From: Immundisolibacterales bacterium
GTDB taxonomy: Bacteria; Pseudomonadota; Gammaproteobacteria; HK1
NCBI GenBank assembly: GCA_026712715.1
Contig: JAPOPW010000012.1
Span: forward strand, 1-64,000
DNA: 64,000 nt
Direction: 5' to 3'
Shown: positions 30,221 through 40,032 of the stretch, one piece after another
How positions within the stretch are numbered: the stretch's first letter is position 1
How the letters are laid out: every line of letters begins with the position of its first letter
Notes under the pieces: generated by a model
The model's input: only the letters and a program-made list of their open reading frames with translations
Told to the model about the DNA's origin: nothing
Database searches by the model: none
Program-made: the position numbers and the translations under genes

Positions 30221-31417
30221 ATGCGCATCAAGCTACCGATCGCCCTCGGGCTCGCTACCTGCCTGGTCGTGGCGGCCTTCGGCCCCGCCCAGGGTGCCGA
30301 CAAGGTCAAGATCGGCTTCGTGACGACCCTCACCACCGGAGCTGGCGTGATCGGACGCGACATGAAGGACGCGGTCGACCTCGCCGTCGAGCACATCGGG
30401 GGAAAGATGGCCGGAATCGACGTCGAAGTCCGCTACGAGGACGACGGCTTCAAGCCCGAGACCGGCAAGCAGAAGGCGGACAAGCTGGTCAAGGCGGACG
30501 ACGTCGACTTCGTGGCCGGGTTCATCTGGTCGCACGTCCTCCTCGCATCCCGCAAGTCCGTGCTGGACGCGGGAAAATTCCTCATCAGCTCGAACGCCGG
30601 TCCCTCCCAGCTCGCCGGAAAGCTCTGTCACGAGAACTTCTTCTCCACCTCCTGGCAGAACGACCAGACGCCGATGGCGATGGGCGAGGTCCTCAACCGC
30701 AAGGGGGTGAAGAAGCTATACGTCATGGCCCCGAACTACGCGGCCGGAAAGAACATGGTGGCCGGGGTCGAGCGCACCTTCACCGGAGAGGTCGTCGGCA
30801 AGGACATGACGAAGTGGGGCAAGGATGCACAGCTCGACTTCTCGGCCGAGCTCGCCAAGGCCCGCGCGTCGGGGGCGGACGGGATCTTCGTCTTCTATCC
30901 CGGACGCGCCGGTCCCGCCTTCATCAAGCAGTACGAGCAGGCGGGTCTGGTGAACGAGATCCCGCTCTACACCGTGTTCACGGTGGATTCCATCTCCCTG
31001 CCGCTCCTGCAGAAGGCGGGGCTCAAGGGCGTGCTCGGCTCGCTCATGACCCAGTTCTGGGTCCCCGACCTCGACGTTCCGCAGAACCACGAGTTCGTGT
31101 CCGCGTTCCGCGAGAAGCACGGCCGCTACCCGTCGTTCTACGCGGCGCAGTCCTACGACACGATCTTCTTCATCAAGAGCGCGGTCGAGGCGGTGAACGG
31201 CGACCTCGAGGACATGGACGGCCTGCGGGCGGCGATGGCCGCGGCGGACTACCCCTCCGTCCGTGGCCCGTACACCTACGGGAACAATCACTTCCCGATC
31301 CAGAACTTCTACCTCCGCGAGGTGGTCGAGGACGCGGACGGGAACTGGACCACCCGGACGGTCGAAACGGTGTACACCGCGCACCAGGACAGCTACGCGA
31401 GCGAGTGCAAGATGTAG
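30221..31417 (+). CDS. Branched-chain amino acid/amide-type ABC transporter substrate-binding protein (LivK family)
   Basis: Signal peptide; VKIGFVTTLTTGAGVIGRDMKDAVDLAVEHIGGKMAGIDVEV..DFVAGFIWSHVLLA. Confidence 0.9.
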   Translation: MRIKLPIALGLATCLVVAAFGPAQGADKVKIGFVTTLTTGAGVIGRDMKDAVDLAVEHIGGKMAGIDVEVRYEDDGFKPETGKQKADKLVKADDVDFVAGFIWSHVLLASRKSVLDAGKFLISSNAGPSQLAGKLCHENFFSTSWQNDQTPMAMGEVLNRKGVKKLYVMAPNYAAGKNMVAGVERTFTGEVVGKDMTKWGKDAQLDFSAELAKARASGADGIFVFYPGRAGPAFIKQYEQAGLVNEIPLYTVFTVDSISLPLLQKAGLKGVLGSLMTQFWVPDLDVPQNHEFVSAFREKHGRYPSFYAAQSYDTIFFIKSAVEAVNGDLEDMDGLRAAMAAADYPSVRGPYTYGNNHFPIQNFYLREVVEDADGNWTTRTVETVYTAHQDSYASECKM

Positions 31418-31549
31418 GGGCTCGTCCGTCCCGAACCCGAACCGGCGGGGGAAGCCACTCGTGCTCCCCGGCCGGCCGCCGCAACCGCCGGATCCGGCCG
31501 CGGCGCCGGGCCGAGAGACCTCCGCCCGCCCCGGCCGTCCCCTGATCGG

Positions 31550-32473
31550 ATGGATGCAACCCTCGTCCTCACGCAGCTCCTGAACGGGCTCCAGCTCGGA
31601 GTGCTGCTCTTCCTGCTGGCCGCGGGCCTCACCCTGGTCTTCGGGATCATGGACTGCGTGAACCTCGCGCACGGTTCGCTCTACATGGCGGGCGCGTTCG
31701 TGTGCGCCACCGTGACCCTGGCCACCGGCTCGTTCCTGCTCGGAATCCTGGCCGCTCTCCCCGCCGCGTTCGCGATTGGAGTGGTGGTGGAGGTTCTCGT
31801 CATCCGCCACCTCTACCAGCGCGACCACCTCGACCAGGTGCTTGCGACGTTCGGCCTCATCCTGGTATTCGACACCCTGGTTCACCTGATCTGGGGACCG
31901 GAGGGTCTGAGCTTCCCGCTGCCGCCGATCCTGAACGGCCAGGTGACGCTCCCTGGAGGTGTCGTCTTCCCCATCTATCGCCTGCTCATCATCGCGGCCG
32001 GCCTTTCCGTCGCCCTTGCCATGTGGGTCGTGATCGCGCGCACCCGGACCGGCATGCTGGTCCGCGCGGGCGCCTCGAATCCGCGCCTCGTGAATGCGCT
32101 CGGCGTCAACATCCAGGCCCTGTTCACCCTCGTCTTCGGCACAGGCGCCGCGCTTGCGGGTCTCGCGGGTCTGCTCATCGCCCCGATTACCGAGGCGAGC
32201 ATCGGCATGGGCAACGAGATTCTCATCGTCGCCTTCGTGGTGATCATCATCGGGGGGATCGGATCGGTTCGAGGAGCCTTCGTCGCCGCTCTCATCGTGG
32301 GGCTCATCGATACGCTGGGGCGATCGTTCCTGGATGGGGCGATGAAGCTGGTGCTCTCCAACCAGGCGGCGGAGACCGCGGCGCCCGCGGTTTCCGCCAT
32401 GCTCATCTACATTCTGATGGCCGCCATCCTCTATTTCCGGCCGCAGGGACTGTTCCCGCCCCGGGTGCGCTGA
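31550..32473 (+). CDS. livH: Branched-chain amino acid ABC transporter permease LivH
   Basis: LNGLQLGVLLFLLAAGLTLVFGIMDCVNLAHGSLYMAGAF; EILIVAFVVIIIGGIGSVRGAFVAALIVG. Confidence 0.92.
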   Translation: MDATLVLTQLLNGLQLGVLLFLLAAGLTLVFGIMDCVNLAHGSLYMAGAFVCATVTLATGSFLLGILAALPAAFAIGVVVEVLVIRHLYQRDHLDQVLATFGLILVFDTLVHLIWGPEGLSFPLPPILNGQVTLPGGVVFPIYRLLIIAAGLSVALAMWVVIARTRTGMLVRAGASNPRLVNALGVNIQALFTLVFGTGAALAGLAGLLIAPITEASIGMGNEILIVAFVVIIIGGIGSVRGAFVAALIVGLIDTLGRSFLDGAMKLVLSNQAAETAAPAVSAMLIYILMAAILYFRPQGLFPPRVR

Positions 32474-33528
32474 TGGCACCCCCCGGCGTCGCCTCCGCGC
32501 TCGCGCGGCTCCGCCGCGGGAGCCGGGACCGGCGCTCGCTCGCCGGCGCACTCGCCTTCGCGCTCCTCGCCGCGGCGCCGCTGCTCACCGCCTGGCTCGA
32601 CCAGCCCTTCTACCTCGATCTCGCGACCCGCATCCTCATCCTCGCCACCGCCGCCGCAAGCCTCAACCTCATCCTCGGCTACGGGGGGATGATCAGCTTC
32701 GGGCACTCGGCCTATCTCGGTATCGGCGCCTACGCGGTCGGGATTCCCGCCTACTACGGCGAGTACTCCGCCTGGCTCCAGCTTCCCCTCGCCCTCGGCG
32801 CAAGCGCCCTCTTCGCCTTCGTCACCGGCCTCGTGAGCCTTCGCACCCGCGGGGTGTACTTCATCATGATCACCCTCGCGTTCGCGCAGATGGTCTACTT
32901 CGCGTTCGTCAGCATCGAGGAGTACGGCGGCGACGACGGGCTGGTCATCGATCTCCGGAGCGAGACGGGCGGGCTCGTCGATCTCGAGAGCAACCCGCAG
33001 CTCTACTACGTATCGCTGGCGGTCCTCGCCCTCGTGACGTACGTCGTTCGCCGGATCGTGCGATCGCGCTTCGGGCTCGTCGTGCGGGGCTCGCGCGACA
33101 ACGACGCCCGCATGCAGTCTCTTGGCTACAACACGTTCCGGTACCGCCTCGCGTGCTATGTCCTCGCGGGCACCATTGCAGGGTTCGCGGGCTTCCTCCT
33201 CGGGAACTTCACGAGCTTCATCAGCCCGGAGATGATGGACTGGACCCGCTCCGGCGAACTCATCTTCATGGTCGTGCTCGGCGGGGCGGGGAGCGCCCTC
33301 GGCCCGCTGTTCGGCGCAGCCGCGTTCATCCTGCTCGAGGAGTTCCTGTCCGGATTCAGCATCTACTGGCCGCTCGCGTTCGGCCTCATCCTCATCCTCG
33401 TCGTCCTGTTCTATCGCGGGGGACTCGATGGCCTGCTCGACCGGGGCGCGAGGACGACGAGGTCCACCGGTTCGTCGAACCCTTCGAGCCGGGAGCCTGA
33501 ACGGTGCTCGACCGACCCTGCCTCGTAG
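32473..33528 (+). CDS. livM: Branched-chain amino acid ABC transporter permease LivM
   Basis: LILGYGGMISFGHSAYLGIGAYAVG; VVRGSRDNDARMQSLGYNTFRYRLACYVLAGTIAGFAGFL; C-terminus runs into the antisense cyclase gene. Confidence 0.9.
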   Translation: MAPPGVASALARLRRGSRDRRSLAGALAFALLAAAPLLTAWLDQPFYLDLATRILILATAAASLNLILGYGGMISFGHSAYLGIGAYAVGIPAYYGEYSAWLQLPLALGASALFAFVTGLVSLRTRGVYFIMITLAFAQMVYFAFVSIEEYGGDDGLVIDLRSETGGLVDLESNPQLYYVSLAVLALVTYVVRRIVRSRFGLVVRGSRDNDARMQSLGYNTFRYRLACYVLAGTIAGFAGFLLGNFTSFISPEMMDWTRSGELIFMVVLGGAGSALGPLFGAAAFILLEEFLSGFSIYWPLAFGLILILVVLFYRGGLDGLLDRGARTTRSTGSSNPSSREPERCSTDPAS

Positions 33529-34799
33529 CCCTGGCGGACCGCCGCCTCGAACGTGGCCCGGTCCGTCAGAGCGTCCACCGCCTGCGTCCGGTTGGCCTTC
33601 TCGAGCTTGGCGGCCTGGTTGACCGGATCACCGATGACGGTGTACTCGAGCCGGTCTCCGTCACCCACCGCACCGAACACGATGGGTCCGAACGCGGCCG
33701 CCGCGTTCACCCGATGCACGGGCCGGCCTTCGGCGGCGCGGCGGCGAGTCCACCCGGCGGCCGCCTCCATCACCGCGTCGACCGCGCGCAGCGCGTCCGC
33801 GGCCGCCGACCCCGAAGGCCGAACGGCGCCAAACGTCGCCATGATCCCGTCGCCCATGAACTTGTCGATGGTTCCGCCGTGGGCCTGGATGGCCGGAACG
33901 AGGGCATGTTGATAGTCGGTCAGCATCGCGATCACCTCGCCGGGCGTTACCGTGTGCGAGAACCGGGTGAATCCGCGGATGTCGCAGAACACGACCGCGG
34001 CGTCGCACGCCATCGCGGTTCCGGCTTCGATCCTCTGCTGCGAGGCGGTGATCCGGCGGGCGACCTCGGGCGAGAAGAAGCGGGCGAGGTCACGCGCCGC
34101 CGCGCTCTCGGTGGCGGAGCGCACGACGAGGCGCCGGGCCTGGTTCATCGCCGCCGCGAGAACCACGGTCACCACGAGAATGGCGATGATCTTGTCCGTT
34201 TCGGCCCCGACGAGAATCGAGTTGGAGGTCATGTACTCGACGTAGTCCCGGGTAATCATCTCGTGGCCGTCGGCCGCGTAGACGGCGTACGCGGTGAGCG
34301 CCGCCCACCCCGCGGCGGCCGTGATCCCGGCCGCCACCACGTAGCGGGCCCGAAAGCTCAGCACCCGAAGTCCGATGAATATGAAGACGTAGATCATCGT
34401 GGGGGCCTTGAGGTAGAACGACGGCGGCTGCCCGTACTCGATGTGGAAGGACCAGATGAGGGCGAGCAGGAGCGCCATGTCGACGACGATGGACAGGTAC
34501 AGCACGAACGGGCCGAGGCGCTCCCGCCACGAGAGGTACAGCCGCACGAGGGTGAACAGCGCGTACCCGCCGAGCACGATCGGTACGGGATCGACGATGT
34601 CGGGATCGCGTACGGCGGCCGGCTGGTCGGGCTGAATGGCGGCGAGGAGCATGAAGAACACGACCACGCCGAGCTGAAGCACACTGATGAGCCGCTGGCT
34701 CTCGATCTCCTGGCGTCGGATTGCCGCCTGCACGCGTTCCGGCAGCTTGTCCTCCGCTTCCCGGTCGCTCCGGCGCCGCCGGACCCAGCTCGAGATCAT
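33411..34799 (-). CDS. Class III adenylate/guanylate cyclase with N-terminal multi-TM sensor region
   Basis: AVVFCDIRGFTRFSHTVTPGEVIAMLTDYQHALVPAIQAHGGTIDKFMGDGIMATFGA..RLEYTVIGDPVNQAAKLEKANR; several hydrophobic segments upstream. Confidence 0.92.
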   Translation of the reverse strand: MISSWVRRRRSDREAEDKLPERVQAAIRRQEIESQRLISVLQLGVVVFFMLLAAIQPDQPAAVRDPDIVDPVPIVLGGYALFTLVRLYLSWRERLGPFVLYLSIVVDMALLLALIWSFHIEYGQPPSFYLKAPTMIYVFIFIGLRVLSFRARYVVAAGITAAAGWAALTAYAVYAADGHEMITRDYVEYMTSNSILVGAETDKIIAILVVTVVLAAAMNQARRLVVRSATESAAARDLARFFSPEVARRITASQQRIEAGTAMACDAAVVFCDIRGFTRFSHTVTPGEVIAMLTDYQHALVPAIQAHGGTIDKFMGDGIMATFGAVRPSGSAAADALRAVDAVMEAAAGWTRRRAAEGRPVHRVNAAAAFGPIVFGAVGDGDRLEYTVIGDPVNQAAKLEKANRTQAVDALTDRATFEAAVRQGYEAGSVEHRSGSRLEGFDEPVDLVVLAPRSSRPSSPPR

Positions 34800-34843
34800 C
34801 GTCCGCCCTCCCGTTTCGACCCGCTCCGGGCGGGACCCGGAGC

Positions 34844-35650
34844 ATGAAGGATCCGCTCCTTCGCGTTCGGGGCCTCACCCGCCGGTTCGGCGGGGTGGTC
34901 GCGTCCGACGGCATCGACCTCGACGTGTTCGAGCACGAGGCCCACGCCATCATCGGCCCCAATGGAGCGGGGAAGACGACCTTCATTGCCCAGGTTGCGG
35001 GCTTCACCCTCCCCGACGCCGGATCGATCGAGCTCGCGGGTCGGGAGATCACCCGCCTTCCCGCTCACCGCCGGGCCCGGCTCGGTCTCGCCCGATCGTT
35101 TCAGATAACGAGCATCTTCGCCACGCTCACCGTCCTCGAGAACGCGGCGCTCGCGGTGCAGGCCGCGGCCGGGCACGCGTATCGGATGTGGGGTGAAGCC
35201 CTGGGCGACCGGGAGCTTCGGAGCACGGCCCTCGAATGCCTCGCACGGGTGGGCCTCGGCGACCGCGCGAAGGACACGGCCGGAGACCTCTCGCACGGCG
35301 AACACCGCCAGCTCGAGATCGCGATGGCGCTCGCGACCCGGCCGCGCCTGCTGCTGCTCGACGAGCCGATGGCGGGAATGGGGCCGGAGGAGTCGGTCCG
35401 GATGGTGTCGATCCTGCGGGATCTGCGGCGCGAGCGGACCCTGCTGCTCGTCGAGCACGACATGGATGCGGTGTTCGCGATTGCGGACCGAATCACGGTC
35501 CTCGTCGGCGGAAGGGTCGTGGCCTCCGGCGGGCCGGAGGAGGTCCGGAGCGATCCGGAGGTACGACGGGCCTATCTCGGCGAGGACTTCCCGGATTCCG
35601 GGAACGGCGACGGAAACGAGGACGGGCACGGGAGCTCGAGCGGGCCGTGA
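34844..35650 (+). CDS. livG: Branched-chain amino acid ABC transporter ATP-binding protein LivG
   Basis: AIIGPNGAGKTTFIAQVAGFTLPDAGSIELAGREITRLPAHRRARLGLARSFQITSIF. Confidence 0.92.
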   Translation: MKDPLLRVRGLTRRFGGVVASDGIDLDVFEHEAHAIIGPNGAGKTTFIAQVAGFTLPDAGSIELAGREITRLPAHRRARLGLARSFQITSIFATLTVLENAALAVQAAAGHAYRMWGEALGDRELRSTALECLARVGLGDRAKDTAGDLSHGEHRQLEIAMALATRPRLLLLDEPMAGMGPEESVRMVSILRDLRRERTLLLVEHDMDAVFAIADRITVLVGGRVVASGGPEEVRSDPEVRRAYLGEDFPDSGNGDGNEDGHGSSSGP

Positions 35651-35671
35651 ATCCTTCCGGGCGCAATCGCG

Positions 35672-36400
35672 ATGGGTGACTCCCGGGCGTCCTCGTCCCT
35701 TCTCGAGGTCCGTGGACTCGCCGCCGCCTATGGGCGAAGCCAGGTGCTCTTCGGGGTCGATCTCGAGGTCGGCGCCGGCGAGATGACCTCCCTTCTCGGC
35801 CGCAACGGAATGGGCAAGACCACGACCGTGTACGCGATCATGGGCCTCGTTCCCCCGCTCGACGGCTCGATCCGCATGGCGGGCCGCGAGCTCTCCGGCG
35901 AGCCGCCGTGGCGGATCGGGCAGGCGGGCATCGGCCTCGTTCCCGAAGCTCGCCAGGTGTTTCCCAACCTGAGCACCCACGAGAACCTGATCGCGACCGC
36001 GCGCATGCGTCGCGTGGGTGCCGGAGGATGGAACACCGAGGGGGTCTACGATCTGTTCCCCCCCCTCGCGGCGCGCCGCAACGTGCCCGGAGCGTTGCTG
36101 TCGGGAGGCGAGCAGCAGATGCTGTCCATCGGACGCGCCCTCATGACCAATCCCGATCTGCTCATACTCGACGAGGCGACGGAGGGCCTGGCGCCTCTCG
36201 TGCGTCGCGAGATCTGGGCCTGCCTTGCCCGTCTCAAGGCGGCCGGCCAGTCGATCCTCATCATCGACAAGAACATCGACGACCTCACCCGCATTGCGGA
36301 TCGGCACTTCATACTCGAGAAGGGCCGCATCGTGTGGAGCGGGACGAGCCGGGAGCTTCGCGCCAGCCCGGATGCGATCACGCGGCACATCGGGATATGA
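35672..36400 (+). CDS. livF: Branched-chain amino acid ABC transporter ATP-binding protein LivF
   Basis: LLGRNGMGKTTTVYAIMGLVPP..GLVPEARQVFPNLSTHENL..LSGGEQQMLSIGRALMTNPDLLILDEATEGLAPLV. Confidence 0.92.
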   Translation: MGDSRASSSLLEVRGLAAAYGRSQVLFGVDLEVGAGEMTSLLGRNGMGKTTTVYAIMGLVPPLDGSIRMAGRELSGEPPWRIGQAGIGLVPEARQVFPNLSTHENLIATARMRRVGAGGWNTEGVYDLFPPLAARRNVPGALLSGGEQQMLSIGRALMTNPDLLILDEATEGLAPLVRREIWACLARLKAAGQSILIIDKNIDDLTRIADRHFILEKGRIVWSGTSRELRASPDAITRHIGI

Positions 36401-36490
36401 CCGGCCGGGCCCGGCACCGTCCCGCCGACTTGAAAGGCCGCCCCGGCGGTCCAAAATGAAGAGCGGGCGCCCCCGCCAGGAGAATTCGAG

Positions 36491-37867
36491 ATGACCGTTT
36501 CGCACCGTGCAGGTTTCCGGACGCTGCTGTTCCTGGCGTCCTTCGCCGTCGCGGCCGCGGCCTTTGCACAGTGGCCCTATCCCACTGGAAGCGACGGCAA
36601 GCCGACTCTCGCGCCGATGCTCAAGCAGGTGACTCCGGCCGTCGTCAACATCGCGGTCATCACGCGAAAACAGGCGCCACGGCATCCGATGCTGGACGAT
36701 CCCTTCTTCCGGCGGTTCTTCAACCTGCCGGGGCCGCAGCGCGGACAGCCCCGCCAGAGCGTGGGATCGGGGGTGATCGTGGACGCGGAACAGGGGTACG
36801 TGATGACCAACCATCACGTCGTCAGCGACGCCGACAAGCTGGTCGTCACCCTCGCGGATCGGCGCAGCTTCGAGGCCGACGTCCTCGGAAGCGACGAAGG
36901 GACGGACATCGCCCTGTTGCGAATCGAGGCGGACGATCTCAAAGCCATCTCCTTCGGCGACTCGGACGAGCTCGAAGTCGGCGACTTCGTGCTCGCGATC
37001 GGAAACCCGTTCGGCATCGGCCAGACGGTGACTTCCGGGATCGTGAGCGCGCTCGGCCGGACCGGCCTCAACGTCGGCGGCTACGAGGACTTCATCCAGA
37101 CCGACGCCTCCATCAACCCCGGAAACTCGGGCGGCGCGCTGGTCGATCTGGACGGCAAGCTGATCGGGGTGAACAGCGCCATCATGACCATGGCCGGAGG
37201 CAACGTGGGCATCGGCTTCGCGGTCCCGGCCGCGATGGCCCGGGAGATCATGGATCAACTCATCGAGTACGGCGAGGTCCGCCGCGGACAACTCGGAATC
37301 CATATCCAGGACGTGACCCCGAGCATCGCGGAGGCGTTGAACCTCGATACGGCCGTCGGCGCGCTCGTCTCCCAGGTGCTGCCCGGATCGGCGGCCGAGG
37401 AGGCGGGGCTCCAGGCGGGGGACGTCATCGTAGCCATCGACGGGCGGCCCGTCGAAAACAGCACCGGGCTTCGAAACATGATCGGACTGATGCGTCTCGG
37501 CACCGACATGGAGATCACGTACATCCGCGATGGCGAGCTGAACACGATGACGGCCCGCACGGGACGCTCCTCGAGTCAGGTCCTGGCCGAGAGCGAGGCG
37601 GTCGACAAGTTCCGGGGCGCCGAGTTCCGCGACATCGATCCGAGCCATCCACGCTACGCGACCGTTGAAGGGGTGCTCGTCGCCGACGTGGAGGAGGGAA
37701 GCCACGCGGAGCGCAACGGACTGCGGGAGGGCGACATCGTGACCGCCGTGAATCGGGTGAAGGTTCGCTCGGTGGCGGAATTCTCGGAGGTGGCCGCGGC
37801 CGCGGGCGGCGCCATCGCGCTCAACATCCTGCGGGGCAGCGCGCGCGTGTTCCTCGTCATTCCCTGA
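36491..37867 (+). CDS. Do/DegP-DegQ family periplasmic serine endoprotease (trypsin + 2 PDZ)
   Basis: GSGVIVDAEQGYVMTNHHVV, GTDIALLRIEA, GNSGGALVDLDGKLIGVNSAIM, two PDZ regions. Confidence 0.95.
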   Translation: MTVSHRAGFRTLLFLASFAVAAAAFAQWPYPTGSDGKPTLAPMLKQVTPAVVNIAVITRKQAPRHPMLDDPFFRRFFNLPGPQRGQPRQSVGSGVIVDAEQGYVMTNHHVVSDADKLVVTLADRRSFEADVLGSDEGTDIALLRIEADDLKAISFGDSDELEVGDFVLAIGNPFGIGQTVTSGIVSALGRTGLNVGGYEDFIQTDASINPGNSGGALVDLDGKLIGVNSAIMTMAGGNVGIGFAVPAAMAREIMDQLIEYGEVRRGQLGIHIQDVTPSIAEALNLDTAVGALVSQVLPGSAAEEAGLQAGDVIVAIDGRPVENSTGLRNMIGLMRLGTDMEITYIRDGELNTMTARTGRSSSQVLAESEAVDKFRGAEFRDIDPSHPRYATVEGVLVADVEEGSHAERNGLREGDIVTAVNRVKVRSVAEFSEVAAAAGGAIALNILRGSARVFLVIP

Positions 37868-37878
37868 GGGGAGGCGGA

Positions 37879-39075
37879 TCAGGACTGGACCGCATCGCCT
37901 TCGTCGAGCAGGTCGCCGATCTCGGTGTCGTCGAGCCCCGCCTCGCGCAGCACCTGGACGGTGTGCTCTCCGAGCCGGGGCGCGGGGCGGCGCACCTCGG
38001 CCGGCGAACGGGAGAAACGGGCCGTCGGGCCGATCTGCAGGATGTCGTCCTCGCTCGGATGGTCGATCCGCCGAAAGAGCTCCTGGCCGGCGAGATGGGG
38101 ATCGGCCAGCAGGTCCTCGAGCGCGTTGACGGGGCCGGCCGGGATCTCCGCATCCTCTAGCTCCGCCAGCCATTCGGCGGTGGTCCTCTCGCCGAGCAGC
38201 TCTTCGGCCTTGGCGTAGAGCTCGGCCACGTTCTCGGTGCGGGCGGAGATGTGCGCAAAGCGCGGATCGGCGCTCAGCTCGGGACACCCGGCGAGGGAGA
38301 AGAACGACTTCCAATGGCGGTCCGTGTACGCCAGCATGCACAGGTAGCCATCGCGGGTGCGGAAGGGCCGGCGGTTCGGAGCGAGCATCCGCACGTAGCC
38401 GAGCGTGCCGTCGTCGGGGCGCAGGGTCCGTTCCCAGAGGTGCTCGACCATGACGTAGGACACCATGGTCTCGAACATCGGCACCTCGATCTCCTGCCCC
38501 TCTCCGGTGCGCTCGCGGTGGAGCAGGGCCGCGAGGACCGCGTTGGCGGCAAAGAGACCCACCGTCTTGTCGGCGACGATGGTCGGTGCGTAGCGGGGCG
38601 GTCCGCCGGTCACCCGGCCCATCAGGTCGGCGATCCCGCACATTCCCTGGATGAGGTCGTCGTAGGCGGGCCGCCCGGCGTAGGGTCCCCCGGACCCGAA
38701 GCCGCAGGCGCCGCAGTACACGATGTCGGGGCGCGCGGCGCGAACGTCGTCGTAGGCGAGGCCGAGGCGCGCGATCGCGCCGGGGCGCATGCTGTGCACG
38801 AGGGCGTCCGCCCCGGCCACGAGCCGCATCAGCGCGGCGCGCGCGGGGGGTCGCTTGAGATCGAGGACCACGCTTCGCTTGCTGCTCCCGAGGGCGAGGT
38901 GGATGGGCGCCATGCCGGGGCTCCTGCGCGGACCGATCTCGCGCAGCATGTCGCCTTCGGGGGGCTCCACCTTGACGACCTCCGCCCCCAGGTCGCCGAG
39001 TATCCGGGTGGCGTACGGGCCGAGCACGACCGTCGTGAGGTCGACGATGCGGTAGCCGGAGAGTGGTCCGTTCAT
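37879..39075 (-). CDS. CaiB/BaiF family CoA-transferase
   Basis: MNGPLSGYRIVDLTTVVLGPYATRILGDLGAEVVKVEPPEGDMLREIGP; SSKRSVVLDLKRPPAR. Confidence 0.93.
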   Translation of the reverse strand: MNGPLSGYRIVDLTTVVLGPYATRILGDLGAEVVKVEPPEGDMLREIGPRRSPGMAPIHLALGSSKRSVVLDLKRPPARAALMRLVAGADALVHSMRPGAIARLGLAYDDVRAARPDIVYCGACGFGSGGPYAGRPAYDDLIQGMCGIADLMGRVTGGPPRYAPTIVADKTVGLFAANAVLAALLHRERTGEGQEIEVPMFETMVSYVMVEHLWERTLRPDDGTLGYVRMLAPNRRPFRTRDGYLCMLAYTDRHWKSFFSLAGCPELSADPRFAHISARTENVAELYAKAEELLGERTTAEWLAELEDAEIPAGPVNALEDLLADPHLAGQELFRRIDHPSEDDILQIGPTARFSRSPAEVRRPAPRLGEHTVQVLREAGLDDTEIGDLLDEGDAVQS

Positions 39076-39278
39076 GTCGTGCGGCTCCTGCCCGATGCCA
39101 GCTCGTCGGGGCGCGCGGGAGTGTAAACCGCGGGCGGCGCGCGAGGGCGGGACCCGCTCCGTTCCGACGTCTCGTGCGATGCGCGGCCCGAAGCGCGAGG
39201 ATTCGAGGAACGGCTGGCGGGCGCACGGCCGCTCGTGCATGATGAAGGGGAACCCTTCGCGTCCGGAGGATCGGGACC

Positions 39279-39860
39279 ATGAAGCTCTCCGTCGACTCCC
39301 TCCTCGGTGACCTCCACGCCGCCAATGCGGAAAGCTCGCCGCGCCATGCGGTGCGCGAGGTCGTGGCCCGGGCCGTTTCGGACCCCGAGGCGGTGGCGCG
39401 GGCGTTCGGGCCGCTCACCCGCGGTCACTCCACCGTGCTCTTCCGTTCGGCAGACCTTCTCGTGCTCCATATCGTGTGGCCGCCCGAGATAACCGTCGAT
39501 CCGCACGAGCACAATCTCTGGGCGGTGATGGGAATCTACCGGGGGGTCGAAGACAACACGTTCTTCGGGCGGACGGACGATGGGGCCATCGAGCGGCAGG
39601 GAACGGTACGGCTGGAAGCTCGGGACACGCGGATCATGGGAGAGGACGCCATCCACGCGGTCGAAATCCCCACTCTCGCGCCGACCGGCGCGATCCACGT
39701 CTACGGCGGCGATCTCATCACCGTCGAGCGAAGCGAGTTCGATTCGGCGACCGGCGCGGAACAGCCGTTCGACTGGAAGAAGTCGGAGCGGGAGTTCGAG
39801 GAGATGAACGCCCGCTGGCAGGCGCGGATGGCTTCCGCCGAAGCTTCGGCCGGTTCCTAG
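39279..39860 (+). CDS. Cysteine dioxygenase-like cupin protein
   Basis: VLHIVWPPEITVDPHEHNLWAVMGIYRGVEDNTFFGR..IHAVEIPTLAPTGAIHVYGGDL. Confidence 0.65.
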   Translation: MKLSVDSLLGDLHAANAESSPRHAVREVVARAVSDPEAVARAFGPLTRGHSTVLFRSADLLVLHIVWPPEITVDPHEHNLWAVMGIYRGVEDNTFFGRTDDGAIERQGTVRLEARDTRIMGEDAIHAVEIPTLAPTGAIHVYGGDLITVERSEFDSATGAEQPFDWKKSEREFEEMNARWQARMASAEASAGS

Positions 39861-39890
39861 GCGTGCGCGCCGCAGAAGAGCTCCCCGAGA

Positions 39891-39930
39891 AGAGTCCCCA
39901 CTGGGGCCTCTGAACTGCCAATATTTTTTT
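39891..39930 (+). terminator. Possible intrinsic terminator after cupin gene
   Basis: AGAGtCCCC-ACT-GGGGcCTCT hairpin followed 12 nt later by a T7 run. Confidence 0.35.
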
Positions 39931-40032
39931 CCATTCTAGGAATTCAACATCCAAACGAGCGTATTTCGGCCAAGAATCTGTCGTCGAGTCCCCACCTCGC
40001 GCTTGCGGGAGCGTCCTGCGACGCACACTCCC

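Noticed and set aside
34796-39418. 1540-aa minus-strand ORF across livG, livF and the Do-like protease
   Set aside because: Fully antisense to well-recognised plus-strand genes; Arg/Pro/Gly-rich with no domain signature over most of its length. High-GC shadow ORF, except its segment near 37879-39075 which overlaps the real CoA-transferase region in another frame.
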